NCBI RefSeq assembly: GCF_964048965.1 | Contig: NZ_OZ040189.1 | Coordinates: 496,001-560,000 of the forward strand | Direction of reading: 5' to 3' | Length of the DNA: 64,000 bases | Source of the DNA: Tenacibaculum sp. 190130A14a | GTDB lineage: Bacteria; Bacteroidota; Bacteroidia; Flavobacteriales; Flavobacteriaceae | In this document: positions 1-9,130 of the stretch, one piece after another | Position numbering within the stretch: position 1 is the first letter of the stretch | Layout: every line of letters begins with the position of its first letter | Notes under the pieces: generated by a model | The model's input: only the letters and a program-made list of their open reading frames with translations | What the model was told of the DNA's origin: nothing | The model's database searches: none | Program-made: the position numbers and the translations under genes

Positions 1-480
1 ATGATTGATGGAGATTACAAAGTAAGTCATGACTTCCAAGATATTTCAATTGCAGTATCAGGTCCTAAAGGATTAATGGTACCCGTAATTAGAAATGCTG
101 AAAACTTAACGTTTAGAGGAGTAGAAAGCGAAGTAAAGCGTTTGGCATTGCGTGCTCGTGATGGTCAAATTACAGTTGATGAAATGACAGGAGGAACATT
201 TACAATTACCAATGGTGGTGTATTTGGTTCTATGTTATCTACACCAATTATCAATCCTCCACAAAGTGGAATTTTAGGAATGCACAACATTGTAAATCGT
301 CCAATGGCGGTAAATGGTGAGGTGGTAATTCAACCAATTATGTATGTTGCATTATCTTATGACCACAGAATTATTGATGGTCGTGAGTCTGTTGGGTTCT
401 TAGTAGCTGTAAAAGAAGCTTTAGAAAATCCAGTAGAATTATTAATGGACAACAATCCTAAGAAAGCTTTAGAAATGTAA
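1..480 (+). CDS. sucB: 2-oxoglutarate dehydrogenase E2 (dihydrolipoyllysine succinyltransferase), 3' part
   Basis: This is the C-terminal 159 residues of the catalytic acyltransferase domain of the E2 subunit, which transfers the succinyl group from lipoyl-lysine to CoA in the TCA cycle. The tail is very close to E. coli SucB: it keeps TNGGVFGS, the [10 protein letters not shown] stretch and the active-site motif [12 protein letters not shown], whose catalytic His (364-366) and Asp (376-378) are present. The lipoyl and E1/E3-binding domains must lie upstream of the window. The ATG at base 1 is internal, not the real start. A strong terminator follows 30 bases after the stop, so the gene ends its transcription unit. 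Confidence 0.95.
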   Translation: MIDGDYKVSHDFQDISIAVSGPKGLMVPVIRNAENLTFRGVESEVKRLALRARDGQITVDEMTGGTFTITNGGVFGSMLSTPIINPPQSGILGMHNIVNRPMAVNGEVVIQPIMYVALSYDHRIIDGRESVGFLVAVKEALENPVELLMDNNPKKALEM

Positions 481-508
481 TCGAAAATTTCGATAGATCA
501 TAAATTGA

Positions 509-538
509 AATCCTGCACATATGTGCAGGATTTTTTTT
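509..538 (+). terminator. Rho-independent terminator of sucB
   Basis: A perfect inverted repeat (AATCCTGCACAT/ATGTGCAGGATT, 509-532) runs into eight T residues (531-538). An ATG at 521 lies inside this hairpin and is in frame with the next gene, but it is not a credible start. Confidence 0.9.
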
Positions 539-541
539 AAC

Positions 542-568
542 TTGACTTTTTTCAATAAAATATCTTTA
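542..568 (+). promoter_or_regulatory. Putative promoter of the following membrane protein gene
   Basis: TTG at 542-544 and TATCTTTA at 561-568 (one mismatch to TAnnTTTG) are 16 bases apart. The spacing is slightly short for the Bacteroidota consensus. The box ends six bases before the ATG at 575. Confidence 0.4.
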
Positions 569-574
569 CAAAAT

Positions 575-1231
575 ATGCCCCCGATACTTATAAAATGGCG
601 TACATATTTTTTAGTTCTTATGATAATGGCCTCTTTGGGAGTTTTTTACTTCATACAGAAAGGTACCACCGTTGAAATTGTTGTTTCGAAAATTATTGTT
701 TCTATCTTTTTTACATTGTATTTTTTTGAAACTTTGAAAAAATCGAACTACGCATTAAGTGTAAGTTTGTTGCTCTTTTTTTTATCTACCATACTTTTTA
801 CAGTAGAAAGCAAAAGTGTTATCGGAATGTTTTTGTTGTTTTTTTATAGAATGACCTTAATGAAGGTAGTACTCAATCGAAAAGTAGATTGGAAGTTGTT
901 TTTAACCGTTTTTTTAATTGCTATTTCAATTATGTCGTTGTTGTTTGTACTAGTTTTTAAAAACACACTATTTTATTACTTATCAATCTCAACAACATTA
1001 GTTTTGATAGGGTTAATATCTTTAGCTTTTACTAATATTATAAGTCGTAGTTCACCTAAAAATGTTTTGTTTTTTATTGCTATCGCACTTTTTGTGGCAT
1101 GCGATACTATTTTTGGGGTAAAGAAATTAGAAATCGCAGATAATATCAATATTGTAATTGGTACTGCTTGCTATTATATTAGTTTCTTTTTAATAGTGAA
1201 ATCTAGAGAGTTGGAGCCTTTTAATGATTGA
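575..1231 (+). CDS. YhhN-like multi-pass membrane protein
   Basis: This is a hydrophobic protein of about 218 residues with roughly seven to eight predicted membrane segments and almost no soluble part. The C-terminal region (a hydrophobic helix with a CDT in place of the usual SD, a short polar loop, then a helix with TACYYISFFLIV) resembles the YhhN/TMEM86 lysoplasmalogenase family in layout and length, but the match is weak and the activity is not shown. I start it at the ATG at 575 because the earlier in-frame ATG (521) is inside the sucB terminator. It is a single-gene unit with its own promoter-like sequence and a terminator downstream. Confidence 0.6.
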   Translation: MPPILIKWRTYFLVLMIMASLGVFYFIQKGTTVEIVVSKIIVSIFFTLYFFETLKKSNYALSVSLLLFFLSTILFTVESKSVIGMFLLFFYRMTLMKVVLNRKVDWKLFLTVFLIAISIMSLLFVLVFKNTLFYYLSISTTLVLIGLISLAFTNIISRSSPKNVLFFIAIALFVACDTIFGVKKLEIADNINIVIGTACYYISFFLIVKSRELEPFND

Positions 1232-1353
1232 AACTAGAAGTTGCTATAATTTGTCAGTCCAGCTGCAGTAAATCCAGCACGATTGTATTTTATAATCTAA
1301 TAAGATTTGATTGAGTAACAACAATAAATTTAATGCTTAGAATAAATAAGAGG

Positions 1354-1376
1354 ATGAACGAAAGTTCATTTTTTTT
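1354..1376 (+). terminator. Terminator hairpin with GAAA loop
   Basis: ATGAAC (1354-1359), GAAA tetraloop, GTTCAT (1364-1369), then a run of T to 1376. It lies about 120 bases past the stop of the membrane protein gene. The 1232-1353 interval shows no ORF that I would call; a small RNA ending here is possible but unsupported. Confidence 0.7.
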
Positions 1377-1416
1377 GTTTTTTGTAACTTTAGTAGCATT
1401 TAATTTTTAAAGTAGT

Positions 1417-1842
1417 ATGAATGCTATTTACCATAATTTTTTAATCAAAGCTCCTTTACATAAAGTTTTTGATGCAGTATCAAAGCCAAAACAAATAGAG
1501 AATTGGTGGGCATTGCGTTGTGCTGGAATACCAGAGTTAGGAGCTCAATATAACTTGTATTTTGGTGAACCTTATAACTGGTATGGTAAAGTAACTGTGT
1601 TTGTTGTAAATCAATCTTTCCATATTAAAATGACAAAAGCTGACGAAGATTGGATACCTACAACTTTTGGTTTTGATTTAGAGGAGAAAAAGGAAGGAAC
1701 CTATCTGCGATTTTTTCATAAAGATTGGCTAGTCATAAATGATCACTTTAAACATTCTTCATTTTGTTGGGCACAGTTATTAAATGGATTAAAGAATTAT
1801 GTAGAAAAGGAAGAAATAATACCTTTTGAGCATAGAAATTAA
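1417..1842 (+). CDS. SRPBCC (AHSA1-like) domain protein
   Basis: This 141-residue protein consists of one START-like helix-grip domain of the AHSA1/SRPBCC superfamily, a fold that binds hydrophobic ligands. The diagnostic N-terminal pattern is visible: an extended strand, then APLHKVFDAVSKP and IENWWA, a glycine-rich strand pair with EPYNWYGKV, a DEDW segment, and an amphipathic C-terminal helix (FCWAQLLNGLKNYVE). There is no signal peptide, so it is cytoplasmic. It lies 14 bases before a VOC-family gene on the same strand and is probably cotranscribed with it. Ligand and role cannot be read from sequence. Confidence 0.8.
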   Translation: MNAIYHNFLIKAPLHKVFDAVSKPKQIENWWALRCAGIPELGAQYNLYFGEPYNWYGKVTVFVVNQSFHIKMTKADEDWIPTTFGFDLEEKKEGTYLRFFHKDWLVINDHFKHSSFCWAQLLNGLKNYVEKEEIIPFEHRN

Positions 1843-1856
1843 AAAGAATAAGAAAT

Positions 1857-2237
1857 ATGAAACTAGGAGCTTTTTCAATCAGTTTAGCAGTAAAAGATTT
1901 ACAAAAATCTAAAGAGTTTTATGAAACGTTGGGGTTTTCTGTATTTGCTGGAGATATTGCAATGAATTACTTAATTATGAAAAATGGAAATGCACTTATT
2001 GGGTTGTTTCATGGAATGTTTGAAAACAATATTCTGACGTTTAATCCTGAGTGGGATGAAAGTGCAAATACTTTGGAAGAGTTTGACGATGTGCGCAGTA
2101 TTCAAGAGCATTTAAAGAACAATCATATTCAAATAGAAAGAGAAGCGGAAGAAGGAAGTACGGGGCCTGCAAGTATCGTTTTTTTTGATCCTGATGGGAA
2201 TACAATTTTAATAGATCAACATGTAAATAAAAAATAA
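1857..2237 (+). CDS. VOC family protein (glyoxalase/bleomycin resistance/dioxygenase fold)
   Basis: This 126-residue protein has the paired beta-alpha-beta-beta-beta modules of the vicinal oxygen chelate superfamily. The N-terminus has the typical LAVKDLQKSKEFYETLGF, and the C-terminus has FFDPDGNTILIDQH. Members are often metal-dependent enzymes or small-molecule binding proteins. The usual ligand glutamate near the C-terminal strand appears to be replaced (NTILIDQ), so metal binding is uncertain. The stop codon sits inside the left arm of the following terminator. It probably forms a two-gene unit with the SRPBCC gene. Confidence 0.85.
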   Translation: MKLGAFSISLAVKDLQKSKEFYETLGFSVFAGDIAMNYLIMKNGNALIGLFHGMFENNILTFNPEWDESANTLEEFDDVRSIQEHLKNNHIQIEREAEEGSTGPASIVFFDPDGNTILIDQHVNKK

Positions 2238-2269
2238 GGAACCATGTTTGATAAATGATTCCTTATTTT
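2231..2269. terminator. Bidirectional terminator between convergent genes
   Basis: An 11-bp stem, AAAATAAGGAA (2231-2241) and TTCCTTATTTT (2259-2269), has A-rich and T-rich ends on both strands. It can serve the VOC gene (plus) and the DUF547 gene (minus). Confidence 0.75.
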
Positions 2270-2302
2270 GTCAAGGGCTTACTTTAGGGGTAAGGGGTTA
2301 TT

Positions 2303-3019
2303 TTATTTGTCGTTTAATGTCCAGTCATATTCTAAGTATACTACTTCTGCACCATCATTTGCCTTTACCTTAGAATATCTGTTAATATAGTCTACTAAAG
2401 AATTTTTAGAAGTGAAATCTTCTTGATACCACTCAAAAATTTTAGATACTTCTACTTTGTCTAGAGATATCTTGTTCTTATTAGGGTCGTTGATAAATTT
2501 TTTCATCAATCCTTCTAACTTAGTATCTATATTTTTTTCGGTAAATGCGAAATTAGGAAAACAAGGACCAGATTTAGAAGCTGCGTTTAAGCCTACATGA
2601 ACTCTTGGGTCATCATGCCATCTTCTTAAAATTTTATGTTCTATATAATCAAGTGTATACGTTTTGTTTCCTACTTTAGCAATAGGTAGTTTCCAAGCGT
2701 TTTTTCCTTGGCGTTTGATCACCGTAATATTTTTTAACGGATAACTATCTAATATTAATTTTATAGTGTATGCATTATAAGCATTCATCCAAAAAGCTTT
2801 TGCTTTTTTAGAAGACCATCTTTTTCCTGGAATAGTACTTTCTAGATGTTTTAAATAAATATCTAAAAGCGCATGATTTTTTCTTAATCCTTTGTAATCT
2901 ATGTTTCCTTTAGTGTCAACATAGGTTTTTAGTAAGGCGTCAAACACATCTGTTTGAGCTTGCGTTTGTTGAATGCTTAAACATAAAAATAAGCAAACGA
3001 GGGTAATTGTTTTTCGCAT
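2303..3019 (-). CDS. Secreted DUF547 domain protein
   Basis: This 238-residue protein starts with a signal peptide (hydrophobic segment ending near QTQAQ), so it is exported. The rest is a DUF547 domain: the family hallmarks KGNIDYKGL, FWMNAYNAYTIKLIL, YTLDYIEH and the HVGLNAASKSGPCFPNFAF region are all visible. DUF547 has a papain-like/transglutaminase-type core by published structural comparison, but no function is established. It is a monocistronic gene convergent with the VOC gene and separated from the upstream suf operon by a terminator. Confidence 0.85.
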   Translation of the reverse strand: MRKTITLVCLFLCLSIQQTQAQTDVFDALLKTYVDTKGNIDYKGLRKNHALLDIYLKHLESTIPGKRWSSKKAKAFWMNAYNAYTIKLILDSYPLKNITVIKRQGKNAWKLPIAKVGNKTYTLDYIEHKILRRWHDDPRVHVGLNAASKSGPCFPNFAFTEKNIDTKLEGLMKKFINDPNKNKISLDKVEVSKIFEWYQEDFTSKNSLVDYINRYSKVKANDGAEVVYLEYDWTLNDK

Positions 3020-3122
3020 AGTTTTTGAATTTTGGTAGATTTTAACTAATCACGAAAGTTTAGACGAAGAACGCTTTTAATCTTTACAAGAATTATTAAA
3101 TTTTTGAAAAAATTAAGAAAAA

Positions 3123-3153
3123 AAAGCACTATTTCTAAGAAAAATAGTGCTTT
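3123..3153 (-). terminator. Terminator of the suf operon
   Basis: A 12-bp inverted repeat (AAAGCACTATTT 3123-3134, AAATAGTGCTTT 3142-3153) has an A-run on its left side on the plus strand, which reads as a U-tract for minus-strand transcripts leaving sufD. Confidence 0.85.
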
Positions 3154-3177
3154 GTAGTAATTATTTTAACAAGTTTT

Positions 3178-4491
3178 TTATAAATCAAAACCGATGTTAA
3201 CACCTAATTTGTTTGCAATTAACTTGGTAATTCTCTTTTTTACTTCTGGTATCTTTACACTTTCTAAAACAGTGTTAGCAAAAGCATACATTAATAATGC
3301 GCGTGCTTCTTTTTTAGGGATACCTCTTTGTTGCATATAAAATAAAGCTTGTTCATCTAATTGCCCAATAGTACAACCGTGTGAACATTTTACATCATCT
3401 GCAAAGATTTCTAATTGAGGCTTAGCATTAATTGTAGCTTTGTCGCTAATTAATATATTATTGTTTTGTTGGTAAGCGTTTGTTTTTTGCGCCTCTTTCT
3501 CAACAATTACTTTCCCGTTAAAAACTCCTGTAGAACGATCACTGTAAATACCTTTATAATCTTGGTGACTTTCACAATTAGGTTCTATGTGATGTACTAA
3601 TGTGAAATGATCTACATGCTGTTTTCCTTCAGTAATAGTAACTCCTTTTAAGATAGAATCAATATGTTCTCCTTTTTGATAGAAGTTTAAATTGTTACGG
3701 GTAATATTTCCTCCAAATGAAAATGTATGTACAGAACAAACACTTTCTTTTTGTTGCTCAATATAAGTGTTGTCAACTAAAGATGCATTGATATTGTCAT
3801 TTTGAATCTTATAGTAATCAACAGTAGCATGTGTATCTGTATAAATCTCAGTTACTGAATTTGTTAATACAGGATTGTCTGTTAAACTTTGGTGACGTTC
3901 TATAATTTGTACGTGTGCATTTCTTTCTGCAACCACTAAGTTACGAGGTTGTAACATCGTTGCGCTTTCATTTCCGGTAGTGAAGTTGATAATTTGAATT
4001 GGTTTTTCAACTTCTACATTTCTTGGAATATGAATAAAAGCACCTTCTGTAGCAAAAGCAGTATTTAACGCAGTTAAGTTGTCTTGCTTTGCAATTTTAT
4101 TGAAATAATTTTCAATAACTGGCTTGTACTTTGATTTTGTAAGTGCGGCAGAAAGTAAACAAACGTCTAATCCATCATGCGTAGTTTCCGATAAAAAAGA
4201 ACTGTACTTCCCATCGATAAAGATAATCTTATAACTATCAATATCATGTATAAAATACTTCTTTACATCTGCTAACTCAATGGCATTATCGTGGTCAGGA
4301 AATAAGCTATAATCTTCTTTTAAAATTGAATTTAAAGAAGTGTATTTCCAGGTTTCCAATTTTTTGGTAGGAAACCCTAGTTTTTCAAATTCTTGTAGCG
4401 CATTGGTGCGGATTTCATGAATATCAGAATTGATATTTAATCCATTTTCAAAAGCTACATATGATGATAATATTTTTTCTTTTAACTCCAT
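3178..4491 (-). CDS. sufD: Fe-S cluster assembly protein SufD
   Basis: SufD is the partner of SufB in the SufBC2D scaffold complex that builds Fe-S clusters in the cytoplasm. The 437-residue protein shows the N-terminal helical region with the family motif ETWKYTSL, then the long right-handed beta-helix core, and the C-terminal helical domain with SHGCTIGQLDEQALFYMQQRG. I prefer the ATG at 4491, giving MELKEKI, over an in-frame start seven codons earlier that would lie next to the sufC stop. It is the last gene of the operon, 29 bases after sufC. No sufS or sufE follows, unlike in many other Flavobacteriaceae. Confidence 0.95.
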   Translation of the reverse strand: MELKEKILSSYVAFENGLNINSDIHEIRTNALQEFEKLGFPTKKLETWKYTSLNSILKEDYSLFPDHDNAIELADVKKYFIHDIDSYKIIFIDGKYSSFLSETTHDGLDVCLLSAALTKSKYKPVIENYFNKIAKQDNLTALNTAFATEGAFIHIPRNVEVEKPIQIINFTTGNESATMLQPRNLVVAERNAHVQIIERHQSLTDNPVLTNSVTEIYTDTHATVDYYKIQNDNINASLVDNTYIEQQKESVCSVHTFSFGGNITRNNLNFYQKGEHIDSILKGVTITEGKQHVDHFTLVHHIEPNCESHQDYKGIYSDRSTGVFNGKVIVEKEAQKTNAYQQNNNILISDKATINAKPQLEIFADDVKCSHGCTIGQLDEQALFYMQQRGIPKKEARALLMYAFANTVLESVKIPEVKKRITKLIANKLGVNIGFDL

Positions 4492-4520
4492 TCTTTCAAT
4501 GTTTAGTTGCAAACAACTAA

Positions 4521-5273
4521 TTATGAGTTTACTTCATCCTTAATCCAATCGTATCCTTTCTCTTCTAACTCTAATGCTAAAGAAGCATCACCAGTTTTTA
4601 CAATTTTACCATCGTGTAAAACGTGAACATAGTCGGGAACGATATAATCTAATAAACGTTGGTAGTGCGTAATAACGACTACAGCATTGTCTTTTGATTT
4701 TAATTTATTTACACCATTAGCAACAATACGTAAAGCATCAATATCTAAACCAGAATCTGTTTCATCTAAGATAGCTAATTTAGGTTCTAACATTGCCATT
4801 TGGAAAATCTCATTACGTTTCTTTTCTCCTCCAGAAAACCCTTCGTTTAAAGAACGAGATAAGAACTTACGATCGATCTCTAATAGTTCAGATTTTTCAC
4901 GAATCTTTTTTAACATGTCTTTTGCAGGCATTTCTTCTAAACCTTGAGCCTTACGAGATTCGTTGATGGCTGTTTTAATAAAATTGGTTACAGTAACACC
5001 AGGGATTTCAACTGGATATTGGAATGATAAAAATACTCCTGCATGTGCTCTTTCTTCTGGAGCTAATTCACTAATATCTTCACCTTCTAATTCGATATTT
5101 CCAGAAGTAACTTCGTAATTTTCATTTCCTGCAATTACAGATGATAAAGTACTTTTTCCAGCACCATTTGGTCCCATAATAGCATGTACCTCTCCAGCTT
5201 TAACTTCTAAATTGATTCCTTTTAGAATGTCTTTGTCTTCTACCTGTGCGTGTAAGTTTTCTATTTTTAACAT
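4521..5273 (-). CDS. sufC: Fe-S cluster assembly ATPase SufC
   Basis: SufC is a 250-residue ABC-type ATPase that drives conformational change in the SufBCD scaffold. The nucleotide-binding motifs are complete: Walker A GPNGAGKST, the Q-loop, the signature FSGGEKKR, Walker B LAILDETDSGLD and the switch His in VVVITHYQR. There are no membrane segments, as expected for SufC. It sits between sufB (69 bases upstream) and sufD in a minus-strand operon. Confidence 0.97.
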   Translation of the reverse strand: MLKIENLHAQVEDKDILKGINLEVKAGEVHAIMGPNGAGKSTLSSVIAGNENYEVTSGNIELEGEDISELAPEERAHAGVFLSFQYPVEIPGVTVTNFIKTAINESRKAQGLEEMPAKDMLKKIREKSELLEIDRKFLSRSLNEGFSGGEKKRNEIFQMAMLEPKLAILDETDSGLDIDALRIVANGVNKLKSKDNAVVVITHYQRLLDYIVPDYVHVLHDGKIVKTGDASLALELEEKGYDWIKDEVNS

Positions 5274-5342
5274 TGTTCTTATGTTATTGGCTTTAGCTAG
5301 GCTAAAAGCATTTTTTTATTGGTTATGTTTCTTATTGGTTGT

Positions 5343-6791
5343 TTAACCAACAGAACCTTCTAAACTAATTTCTAATAATTTTTGAGCTTCTACAGCAAAC
5401 TCCATTGGTAATTTATTTAATACCTCTTTGCTAAATCCGTTTACAATTAACGCAATGGCTTTTTCAGTATCAATACCTCTTTGATTACAGTAGAATAATT
5501 GGTCTTCTCCAATTTTACTTGTAGTAGCTTCGTGCTCTATTTGAGCCGATTTATTTTTAGCTTCAATGTATGGGAAAGTATGTGCGCCACATTCATTACC
5601 CATTAATAAACTATCACATTGAGAGAAGTTACGCGCATTTTCGGCTCTAGAACCTATTTGTACTAAACCTCTATAGCTATTTTGCGATTTTCCTGCAGAA
5701 ATTCCCTTAGAAATAATGGTAGATTTAGTATTCTTTCCTAAGTGAATCATTTTTGTACCTGTATCAGCTTGTTGGAAATTGTTAGTTACTGCAATGGAAT
5801 AGAATTCTCCAACCGAATTATTTCCTTTTAATACACAACTCGGGTATTTCCATGTTACAGCTGATCCTGTTTCTACCTGTGTCCAAGAAATTTTAGCATT
5901 TGTTTCGCATAAACCTCTTTTGGTAACAAAATTGAAAACTCCTCCTTTTCCAGATGCATCTCCAGGGAACCAATTTTGTACGGTAGAATATTTTATCTCG
6001 GCATCATCCATTGCAATTAATTCTACTACTGCTGCGTGTAATTGATTTTCATCACGTTGAGGAGCAGTACATCCTTCTAAGTAAGATACATAACTGCTTT
6101 CATCTGCAACTACTAAGGTACGCTCAAATTGACCTGTTCCTCCTTCGTTAATACGGAAGTACGTAGATAATTCCATAGGACAACGAACACCTTTTGGAAT
6201 ATAGCAGAAAGATCCATCTGAAAATACTGCTGAATTTAAGGCTGCATAAAAATTATCAGTTGGTGGAACTACAGAACCTATATATTTCTTAACTAATTCA
6301 GGGTGTTCTTGAATTGCTTCAGAAATAGGCATGAATATAATACCCTTTTCGGCTAAAGTTTCTTTAAATGTGGTTGCAACAGAAACAGAATCCATTACAA
6401 TATCCACAGCAACATTAGCTAAACGTTTTTGTTCTTCTAAAGAAATACCTAACTTTTCAAAAGTTGCCAACATTTCTGGATCAACTTCGTCTAAAGAGTT
6501 TAGTTTTGGTTTTTGTTTAGGAGCAGAATAGTAAGAAATAGCTTGAAAATCTGGCTTCTCATATTTTACATTAGCCCATTCTGGTTCTTCCATTTGTTGC
6601 CAAATTCTAAATGCTTCTAAACGCCATTCAGTCATCCATTCGGGCTCATTTTTCTTTTTAGAAATTGCGCGAACGATATCTTCATTTAAACCCGCTGGAA
6701 ATTTATCTGCTTCAATATCTGTATAAAAACCATATTCGTATTCTTTGGTTTTTAATTCTTCTCTTAAATCGTCTTCAGTATATTTACTCAT
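5343..6791 (-). CDS. sufB: Fe-S cluster assembly protein SufB
   Basis: SufB is the scaffold subunit on which the Fe-S cluster is assembled. The 482-residue protein shows the family N-terminus ([17 protein letters not shown]), the [21 protein letters not shown] segment region, the beta-helix core and the conserved C-terminal [19 protein letters not shown] stretch, which contains the cysteines implicated in persulfide and cluster handling. The tail [13 protein letters not shown] aligns with the equivalent part of SufD. The length is normal for the family. It is the second gene of the operon, 44 bases after sufA. Confidence 0.97.
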   Translation of the reverse strand: MSKYTEDDLREELKTKEYEYGFYTDIEADKFPAGLNEDIVRAISKKKNEPEWMTEWRLEAFRIWQQMEEPEWANVKYEKPDFQAISYYSAPKQKPKLNSLDEVDPEMLATFEKLGISLEEQKRLANVAVDIVMDSVSVATTFKETLAEKGIIFMPISEAIQEHPELVKKYIGSVVPPTDNFYAALNSAVFSDGSFCYIPKGVRCPMELSTYFRINEGGTGQFERTLVVADESSYVSYLEGCTAPQRDENQLHAAVVELIAMDDAEIKYSTVQNWFPGDASGKGGVFNFVTKRGLCETNAKISWTQVETGSAVTWKYPSCVLKGNNSVGEFYSIAVTNNFQQADTGTKMIHLGKNTKSTIISKGISAGKSQNSYRGLVQIGSRAENARNFSQCDSLLMGNECGAHTFPYIEAKNKSAQIEHEATTSKIGEDQLFYCNQRGIDTEKAIALIVNGFSKEVLNKLPMEFAVEAQKLLEISLEGSVG

Positions 6792-6835
6792 CAGTTTTCG
6801 GTCTTCCGTTATCTATTTTACTAAAAAATTAAAAC

Positions 6836-7165
6836 TTATAGTGAGAAACTTTCTCCACAACCACAGGTTCTATTGGCGTTAGGATTGTTAAAAACAAATC
6901 CTTTCCCGTTTAAACCTCCAGAGTATTCTAGTGTAGTACCTACAAGGTATAGGAAGCTTTTTTTGTCAACAACGATTTTCACACCGTTATCTTCAAACAT
7001 TTTATCGTTTTCTTGTTGTTGTTTGTCAAAGTTTAAGTCGTATGATAATCCTGAACATCCACCACTTTTAACACCAACACGAACATAATCGGTAGTGGCG
7101 TTAAATCCATCATCAGTCATTAACTCAATAACTTTCTTTTTAGCTGTATCTGAAACTTTTATCAT
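6836..7165 (-). CDS. sufA: A-type Fe-S carrier protein (SufA/IscA/HesB family)
   Basis: This 109-residue protein has the HesB/IscA fold and all three cluster-ligating cysteines: one in GGCSGLSYDL and two in the C-terminal CGCGESFSL. A-type carriers receive clusters from the SufBCD scaffold and hand them to apoproteins. Its position as first gene of sufA-sufB-sufC-sufD supports the SufA name, although orthology to SufA rather than ErpA or IscA cannot be settled from sequence alone. Confidence 0.92.
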   Translation of the reverse strand: MIKVSDTAKKKVIELMTDDGFNATTDYVRVGVKSGGCSGLSYDLNFDKQQQENDKMFEDNGVKIVVDKKSFLYLVGTTLEYSGGLNGKGFVFNNPNANRTCGCGESFSL

Positions 7166-7194
7166 ATTTAAATAGATTAACTCTAAATAGATGG

Positions 7195-7202
7195 CAAATA
7201 TA
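7195..7202 (-). promoter_or_regulatory. -7 box of the suf operon promoter
   Basis: On the minus strand TATATTTG is a perfect match to TAnnTTTG, about 30 bases before the sufA start. I see no convincing TTG at the expected -33 distance. An AT-only palindrome at 7257-7273 lies further upstream, just past the stop of the di-heme protein gene. Confidence 0.6.
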
Positions 7203-7280
7203 CAACATAAGGAGCATTAAATCATAGTAAGTTAGGTTATGATTTTGTTATTGACTTATAAATAATATTTATAGAAGTAA

Positions 7281-8342
7281 TTACTCTTGAAATTCTTTGT
7301 TGTTAACAAAGTCGTTATCCGAGAGTGTTAAAAGGAAAGATTTTAAATCTGCTTTGTCTTTATCTGTTAATTTTACGCCTCCGTCGTTCACTTTTTTCAT
7401 TAAAGGATCTACGGTTGGAGATGGTTTCAAGCCTTCAGAATAATGATTGATAACTTCCTCCAAAGTAGCAAATCTTCCATCGTGCATGTATGGAGCTGTA
7501 AAAATTAAGTTGCGAAGAGAAGGTGTTCTAAATTTTCCATTATCATTAGGGTCACCGGTTACTTTTCCTAAACCTAAATCAGAAAAGGTTGTGTCCAATC
7601 CGTTGTTGTGAAATTTGTTATCTGTCCAAAGTGGGTTGTTGTTACTTCCGTGACAATGAAAACAATCACCTCTTGTTTCATCCATAAAAACATCAAACCC
7701 GTTTTTTTCTTCTGGAGTTAGTGTTGCATTACCAAGTAAAAATTGATCAAATTTTGAATTTCCAGAAATTAATGTTCTTTCAAACTGAGCAATAGCTTTG
7801 GTAACTAAACTTGAGTCTATTTTAGCAGTGCCAAAGGCTTGCTCAAATAATGTAGGGTATTCTGGGTCTTGTTGTAATTTTTGAGCCACTACTTGCCATT
7901 TACTGTGCATTTCAATAGGGTTTCTAACAGGCTCGAAAGCTTGTCTCTCCAAGCTTAATTCTTTTCCGTCCCAAGCAAAGCGTTCATCAAAATTCCACGC
8001 CAAATTAAAGAGAGGCATGGAGTTTCTCGAACCAAAATTACCGTCAACTCCTTCACTAAAACGAGTGTTATCTGTAAAAGCTCTTTTTGGGTCGTGACAA
8101 CTCGCACAAGATTGGCTATTGTCTTTAGATAGTTTCTTATCAAAAAACAATTTTTTTCCGAGTGCAATACCCTCTTCTGTCAAGGGATTGTTGGAAGGTA
8201 TTACTGGAGTAATTATTTTTTGTTGAAATAATTGAGGAATATTGAGAGTTGCTGGCTTAGGGGTATACACAGGCTCTTCTTCTTTTGATGAACAACTCAG
8301 CAAAAGAAGAAAAACGATTAAGTGTATACATTTTCTAAACAT
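7281..8342 (-). CDS. Di-heme cytochrome c peroxidase / MauG-MbnH-like lipoprotein
   Basis: This 353-residue lipoprotein (lipobox Cys17 in LLLLSCSS, followed by KEEE, which suggests surface export) carries two c-type heme sites, CASCH at residues 79-83 and CFHCH at 227-231. It has the typical bacterial CcP/MauG landmarks: the GxxLFFDKKLS start, DPKRAFTDN, FRTPSLRN and PYMHDGR. The family reduces peroxide or performs long-range oxidation of a partner protein. Here it is translated nine bases after an MbnP-like gene, matching the MbnH-MbnP pairing in which the di-heme enzyme converts a Trp of MbnP to kynurenine. Catalytic role versus peroxidase is inferred from context. Confidence 0.88.
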   Translation of the reverse strand: MFRKCIHLIVFLLLLSCSSKEEEPVYTPKPATLNIPQLFQQKIITPVIPSNNPLTEEGIALGKKLFFDKKLSKDNSQSCASCHDPKRAFTDNTRFSEGVDGNFGSRNSMPLFNLAWNFDERFAWDGKELSLERQAFEPVRNPIEMHSKWQVVAQKLQQDPEYPTLFEQAFGTAKIDSSLVTKAIAQFERTLISGNSKFDQFLLGNATLTPEEKNGFDVFMDETRGDCFHCHGSNNNPLWTDNKFHNNGLDTTFSDLGLGKVTGDPNDNGKFRTPSLRNLIFTAPYMHDGRFATLEEVINHYSEGLKPSPTVDPLMKKVNDGGVKLTDKDKADLKSFLLTLSDNDFVNNKEFQE

Positions 8343-8351
8343 TGATATTTG

Positions 8352-9113
8352 TTATTGTGTTATGGTTCCTAAGCTAAATACTCCACTTTTACCATTAGCA
8401 TGCATTTGTTTTTGAGCATCAAAATTTGGCATTAGCATGGTGTTTAATACGTTTAAATCCCAGTCGTTAGGGTTTTTAAACCATTCAGCTATGTTCATTT
8501 TAACTTCAATAGTGGCGTTGTTTGAAATGTTTATAGAGCCTAAATCTACCGTGAAAAAAGTGTCTTCTGTTTCTTTGGTAGCAGTATTGTAGGCTTTAAT
8601 AGCATGGTAGTTGAAATTAGCTTGATTAAAGCTAGCATCTTTGTACTTACCATCCATTTGCATAAAATGATAACCACCTCCTAACATTGCTGGAACATCC
8701 CATAATGTTGTGTTGAGATCAGCATATTCACCATCTTTATTGTCCTCATTATTAAATCCAAAAACAAAACTTAATTGATATGATCCTTCAGATACCTTTT
8801 TAGGTAACTTAAACGTAAGGCTTTCATCTTCACTAACATCTACGAGTTTATAACCATCAAAAAGAGTAACATTTCCTTTTCCATCCATTAAAGCTACTCT
8901 AGAAATTAAGTAACGTAACCTGTCAATACTTAATTTAGTTCCCAGTTTGTTTGTATACTCTGTTTTGCTTAGATCTGTTTTTGTAAAGCTTGTACCATCC
9001 CAATTTTGAGTAAACTTTAAGCTTACAGTTATTTCTTTGATTAATTCATCATTATCTGAGCTACATGAGAGTAGTACACATAAACTAAATAATAGTGTTA
9101 GGTATTTCTTCAT
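8352..9113 (-). CDS. MbnP-like copper-binding lipoprotein
   Basis: This 253-residue lipoprotein (Cys17 in VLLSCSS) matches the MbnP family: an N-terminal strand with KFTQNWDG, the conserved LSIDRLRYLISRVAL, a FVFGFNNED segment, then LWDVPAMLGGGYHFMQMDGKY, and a C-terminal NIAEWFKNPNDWDL with a final MHANG. In the characterised MbnP, copper binding depends on a Trp converted to kynurenine by the neighbouring di-heme protein; candidate tryptophans here are Trp38, Trp138 and those of AEWF and NDWD. His149 and the His of NYHAIKAY are possible metal ligands. Which residues act is not visible from sequence. Confidence 0.85.
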   Translation of the reverse strand: MKKYLTLLFSLCVLLSCSSDNDELIKEITVSLKFTQNWDGTSFTKTDLSKTEYTNKLGTKLSIDRLRYLISRVALMDGKGNVTLFDGYKLVDVSEDESLTFKLPKKVSEGSYQLSFVFGFNNEDNKDGEYADLNTTLWDVPAMLGGGYHFMQMDGKYKDASFNQANFNYHAIKAYNTATKETEDTFFTVDLGSINISNNATIEVKMNIAEWFKNPNDWDLNVLNTMLMPNFDAQKQMHANGKSGVFSLGTITQ

Positions 9114-9130
9114 TCTGTTTTATATTGTAA

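Noticed and set aside
521..574. N-terminal extension of the YhhN-like protein from an ATG at 521
   Set aside because: The ATG lies inside the sucB terminator hairpin and the extension has no membrane-protein or signal character.
1232..1353. Possible small RNA ending at the 1354-1376 terminator
   Set aside because: No consensus promoter could be found in the interval and no structure other than the terminator was evident.
7257..7273. AT-only palindrome TATAAATA-A-TATTTATA as terminator of the MbnP/MbnH-like operon
   Set aside because: The stem has no G-C pair and no clear T-tract, so it is too weak to call; the operon's true end is not visible.
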